DNA of 10,473 nucleotides. Origin: Bacteroidia bacterium. Lineage in GTDB: Bacteria > Bacteroidota > Bacteroidia > JABEUT01. Below the pieces are notes generated by a model, which was given only the letters and a program-made list of their open reading frames with translations, was not told where the DNA came from and searched no databases. Within the stretch, counting starts at the first letter, position 1; each line of letters begins with the position of its first letter. The position numbers were made by a program, and so were the translations under genes. The stretch covers positions 1 to 10,473 of the forward strand of contig JABEUT010000018.1 of NCBI GenBank assembly GCA_013044305.1, given 5' to 3'. Shown one piece after another: positions 8,072 through 10,473 of this stretch.

Positions 8072-8089
8072 AAAATCAATAATTGGGAA

Positions 8090-8689
8090 ATGGCGCTGCG
8101 TAAAATTGCATTCATCTTGTTTCTGCTGCCTGCAACAGGCAACTGTCAAATCATTCGCTACCGGATGATTCACATGCAAAGGCCTGCAGTTGGGCAATAC
8201 ATGCTGCATATACTTCCCTGGTATTACGACAGTACAATAAAAGACGAGCAAATTGCCCGCTGCCTCGATACGCTTCCCGGCCACTTGTTCAGCGCCAAGA
8301 TGTACAACATGCTTTACCGCGGCGACACCACAAAGCTCGCTGTAAAAGCAGACGAGGGGGTGTATCTGTTTCATAAACGTTATACCATAAATATTTATTG
8401 GAAAAACGGGAATAAAAAAAGCTTGTCGTTTGTGAACAGGCATTTTGTAAAATACCTTGAACACAGTTTTTATGACAATGATGCCCCTATGGCATTCGGC
8501 CGCTACCGCAAAGGAAATAAAAAAGGACGGTGGGTATATTACAACACCCAGGGTAAAAAGGTAAAAGTGGAACGGTATTCGCGAAGCGGAACATTAAAAA
8601 AATCGAAAACCTTCGATCCGCCGATAAAAACTTTGCGCACTGTTTTCAACCCGCGGCACTTGAGCGGCACTCCCTATATTATCAGGTAA
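8090..8689 (+). CDS. Exported MORN-variant-repeat protein
   Basis: I start this 199-residue protein at the ATG at 8090, because it opens directly into a signal peptide (MALRKIAFILFLLPATGNCQ; K and R, then a hydrophobic core). The frame is open back to an ATG at 8006, but those 28 codons would bury the signal peptide and cover a promoter-like box. No lipobox fits the Cys at 19, so cleavage by signal peptidase I just before Gln20 is more likely. Residues about 137-175 (FGRYRKGNKKGRWVYYNTQG, then the Arg/Lys-rich repeat) match the MORN-variant pattern of a Gly-Lys-x-Gly-x-Trp turn and paired Tyr strands, frequent in exported Bacteroidota proteins of unknown role. The mature protein is strongly basic. 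It is transcribed divergently from the TPR gene and converges on ftsX with a 9-base gap. No enzymatic residues are recognised, and I assign no function. Confidence 0.75.
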   Translation: MALRKIAFILFLLPATGNCQIIRYRMIHMQRPAVGQYMLHILPWYYDSTIKDEQIARCLDTLPGHLFSAKMYNMLYRGDTTKLAVKADEGVYLFHKRYTINIYWKNGNKKSLSFVNRHFVKYLEHSFYDNDAPMAFGRYRKGNKKGRWVYYNTQGKKVKVERYSRSGTLKKSKTFDPPIKTLRTVFNPRHLSGTPYIIR

Positions 8690-8698
8690 GCCAAATTA

Positions 8699-9568
8699 TT
8701 AATAATAAAGGTCGTCGCTTTTCAGGCGAAGGTAGCGGCTTAGGGCGAAAAAGGTGCTTACTGATGAAATGAAAATACCCAGAAAAAGCACCACACCCGC
8801 CAGCAGGTAATAGGTATTGGCATCATTCAGTTGCCGGAGGTCGGGCATCTGCTTCTCCGCAAAATGCATAAGCGCAAGCAGCATGGCGTAGGCCACACCG
8901 GCGGCATAAATGCCGTTGAGCATTCCCTTCCACATAAAAGGGCGCCTGATAAAGGATTGGGTAGCTCCTACAAGCTGCATGGTTTTTATGGTGAACCTGC
9001 GGGAATAAATATTCAGCCTGATGGTATTGTTAATAAGGGCAAGCGCCACCACAAGCAGGAGAACGCTGAAACCTAAAAGCACAAGACTTACCTTGCGTAT
9101 GTTCCTGTTCATTCCGTCTATGAGCGATTTTTGGTAAAGCACCTCTTTTACCTGCGGATAGGCTGAAAACTTGGCGTCTATCCATTTTATGCTGTCCATA
9201 TTAATGTAATCTGCCTTCAGGTGAATGTTGAGCGATGCAGGCAGGGGGTTGTATTGCAGTAAGCCTTCAAAATCTTCCTTGTTGTGCCTGTACAGTTGCC
9301 TTGCGGCAGAATCCTTGCTTATAAAGGCAGCGGACTTAACATAGCTTAGGGCTTCAAGCATTTTTTGCAGCCTTGCTACATCTGCATCCTTCACGTTGCC
9401 GTTCAGAAATAACTGTATGGTTGCCTGCTCCTTTACCGAGCGGGTTATCTTTTCGCCGTTGATGATTAGCAGCCCCAGCAAGCCCAAAATGAACAGCACA
9501 AGAGTAATGCTAACCGTTGTGGTAAGCGTGGCCGAGCGTAGTTTGTTTATGTATGGTTTGGCTGCCAA
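8699..9568 (-). CDS. ftsX: Cell division ABC-transporter-like permease FtsX
   Basis: FtsX is the inner-membrane partner of the ATPase FtsE; together they regulate peptidoglycan hydrolases during division. Topology matches the family. In the 289-residue version, a short cytoplasmic N-terminus is followed by TM1 (about 17-37, VSITLVLFILGLLGLLIIN), a periplasmic loop of about 120 residues, TM2 (161-180), a cytoplasmic stretch with the hallmark RRFTIKTMQLVGATQSFIRRPF, then TM3 (217-237) and TM4 (254-275). There is no ATG before the end of TM1. The frame is open to TTG at 9619, but TTG at 9568 gives the N-terminus MAAKPYINKLRSATL, of the usual short basic type, and avoids ten hydrophobic residues not expected there. 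The gene lies downstream of ric on the same strand (31 bases from the TTG at 9619, 82 from that at 9568), so read-through is possible. ftsE is not in the window; in many Bacteroidota it lies elsewhere. Function is confident; start is uncertain. Confidence 0.9.
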   Translation of the reverse strand: MAAKPYINKLRSATLTTTVSITLVLFILGLLGLLIINGEKITRSVKEQATIQLFLNGNVKDADVARLQKMLEALSYVKSAAFISKDSAARQLYRHNKEDFEGLLQYNPLPASLNIHLKADYINMDSIKWIDAKFSAYPQVKEVLYQKSLIDGMNRNIRKVSLVLLGFSVLLLVVALALINNTIRLNIYSRRFTIKTMQLVGATQSFIRRPFMWKGMLNGIYAAGVAYAMLLALMHFAEKQMPDLRQLNDANTYYLLAGVVLFLGIFISSVSTFFALSRYLRLKSDDLYY

Positions 9569-9650
9569 CCTTTTGAAATTGGGTTGCCAAGTTACAAAAA
9601 TTATGCCGCCGGAAAGCAATGAACCGCCGCAGCTCTTAAGCCGTACCGCT

Positions 9651-10376
9651 TCAGGAAACCAGTTCCCGTTCCATGGCTATTGCCTTTGGAAAGAGAATGT
9701 TGTTCTCCAGATGGATGTGCCTGTGCAGGTCGGCTTCAAATTCCTTGAGCATGGTATATGCAACCCTGTATGTGGTGCAGCCATCGGCCGGCGCTTCATA
9801 GCCGGCGCTTAGCTCCGATATTTTCTCAAAAATGTTGCCTTCGCTTTCATGTTCATGCATCATCATCATGATAGGGTTTTCAACTTTGCCGAAGGGCGAG
9901 GGCTCCGGGGCTTCACCTCTTTCATTTGCCTGTGCCATCCTGCTGATGTAGGGAAAAAGCATCAGTTCTTCTTTTTTCATGTGTGCGGCAAGCTCTCCCG
10001 CCGAACGGCTGAACAGTTCGTTTATTTCGAACAATTCCGGGTGGCGGCTGCCGTGCACCTTGCACAGTTTGTCTAGAAACTGCCTAAGGGCGGGCGTGGT
10101 TGCTTCAATATAGCGGTGGTGCTTGTCCACTATATAATTGGCAAGTTCGTCGAGTTTCACTAACTGGAAATCATTGTCGGGCTCCCCGGACTGTTTCAAT
10201 ACATCATTCAGGTCGGCAAGCAGGGTATCGGGCGAAATTTTACCTGTGCTGCAAGCTTCTTCAATTGTTCTGCCGCCTTTGCAGCAAAAGTCTATGCCGT
10301 TCCTCTGGAATACGGCTGCGGTGCGGTAGTCTTCGGCTACAAACTCACCTACTTTTTTTGTCTTCAAATTGTTCAT
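9651..10376 (-). CDS. ric: Iron-sulfur cluster repair di-iron protein (RIC/ScdA/YtfE family)
   Basis: This 241-residue cytoplasmic protein repairs iron-sulfur clusters damaged by nitric oxide or oxidants, by delivering iron or removing NO at a hemerythrin-type di-iron site. The N-terminal ScdA_N domain (about 1-60) has the diagnostic adjacent cysteines at 31-32 in GIDFCCKGG. The hemerythrin-like domain (about 75-235) carries the expected ligands: HH at 86-87, H132 with E136 in the HxxxE spacing, H174 in MMMMHEHE, and H220 with E224 (HxxxE). These line up with the ligand order known for E. coli YtfE. Length is close to the family's usual 220-245 residues. It starts at ATG 10376, 9 bases after the stop of a probable Rrf2-type regulator, with an A-rich leader and no Shine-Dalgarno, so the two are likely one transcript. 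Regulation by that upstream regulator is inferred. I see nothing missing from the active site. Confidence 0.95.
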   Translation of the reverse strand: MNNLKTKKVGEFVAEDYRTAAVFQRNGIDFCCKGGRTIEEACSTGKISPDTLLADLNDVLKQSGEPDNDFQLVKLDELANYIVDKHHRYIEATTPALRQFLDKLCKVHGSRHPELFEINELFSRSAGELAAHMKKEELMLFPYISRMAQANERGEAPEPSPFGKVENPIMMMMHEHESEGNIFEKISELSAGYEAPADGCTTYRVAYTMLKEFEADLHRHIHLENNILFPKAIAMERELVS

Positions 10377-10385
10377 ATTGTTATT

Positions 10386-10473
10386 TTATTTAGTTGTTAA
10401 GAATGAATTTCCGGTATTAATTTCTTCTGCCAGCTGCTTCAGAGTGTCGGATTCGAGCATGGCCATCATGTCG
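10386..10473 (-). CDS. C-terminal end of a probable Rrf2-family transcriptional regulator (partial)
   Basis: Only the last 28 complete codons are present, ending at a TAA at 10386-10388; the rest lies beyond the window's right edge. The tail reads DMMAMLESDTLKQLAEEI and ends in TGNSFLTTK. I recognise this as the usual end of Bacteroidota Rrf2 proteins (a pattern like EMLE-x-x-TL-x-x-LA followed by a G-x-x-FL tail), a family that includes NsrR and IscR and that often sits beside ric genes. Many Rrf2 members sense NO or cluster status through an Fe-S cluster, which would suit control of the next gene 9 bases away. The DNA-binding domain and cysteines are out of view, so this rests on a short tail and gene context. 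Confidence 0.6.
   Translation of the reverse strand, partial: DMMAMLESDTLKQLAEEINTGNSFLTTK

Noticed and set aside
8063..8464. Open frame of 133 codons on the - strand opposite the MORN-repeat gene
   Set aside because: The + strand frame has a signal peptide and a recognisable repeat; the antisense product has neither.

Overview
The window looks like chromosomal DNA of a member of the Bacteroidota, probably a Chitinophagales/Sphingobacteriales-type environmental relative. I infer this from a secreted protein with a type IX secretion C-terminal sorting domain, signal peptides cleaved before Gln, the lack of Shine-Dalgarno sequences, -7 promoter boxes of the Bacteroidota form TAnnTTTG, and an outer-membrane barrel/TPR gene pair that I recognise only from this phylum. 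All taxonomy here is inference from family content. No RNA genes, insertion sequences, CRISPR arrays or long repeats are visible, and no gene-free stretch exceeds 300 bases.

Layout, left to right. (1) 62-2050, + strand: a secreted, T9SS-sorted, beta-helix-like surface protein. (2) 2143-2937, + strand: a clearly AT-richer gene joining a single-HKD phospholipase D-type nuclease domain to a winged helix of the DpnI C-terminal (Dam-replacing) type. It is a candidate stand-alone, possibly modification-dependent, restriction endonuclease and the most interesting item here. (3) 3016-4734 and 4715-7873, - strand: a translationally coupled pair made of a periplasmic TPR protein of about 1050 residues (first gene) and a TonB-receptor-like outer-membrane barrel without a plug (second gene). 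(4) A 216-bp divergent intergenic region, 7874-8089, with a perfect TAnnTTTG box facing each way. (5) 8090-8689, + strand: a small exported protein with a MORN-variant repeat. (6) From the right end on the - strand: the 3' end of a probable Rrf2-family regulator (10386-10473), then ric/scdA (di-iron Fe-S cluster repair protein, 9651-10376), then ftsX (8699-9568).

How the parts may work together. The Rrf2-like gene and ric are 9 bases apart and form a plausible nitrosative/oxidative-stress unit in which the regulator controls iron-sulfur repair. FtsX and the TPR/barrel pair belong to envelope biogenesis and division. The nuclease gene is the outlier: different base composition, no partner methyltransferase or helicase in view, and a position between two envelope genes at a convergent boundary. 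That fits a recently acquired defence gene.

Three gene starts are my own revisions: TTG at 7873 for the TPR gene, ATG at 8090 for the MORN gene, and TTG at 9568 for ftsX. Each should be treated as a proposal.
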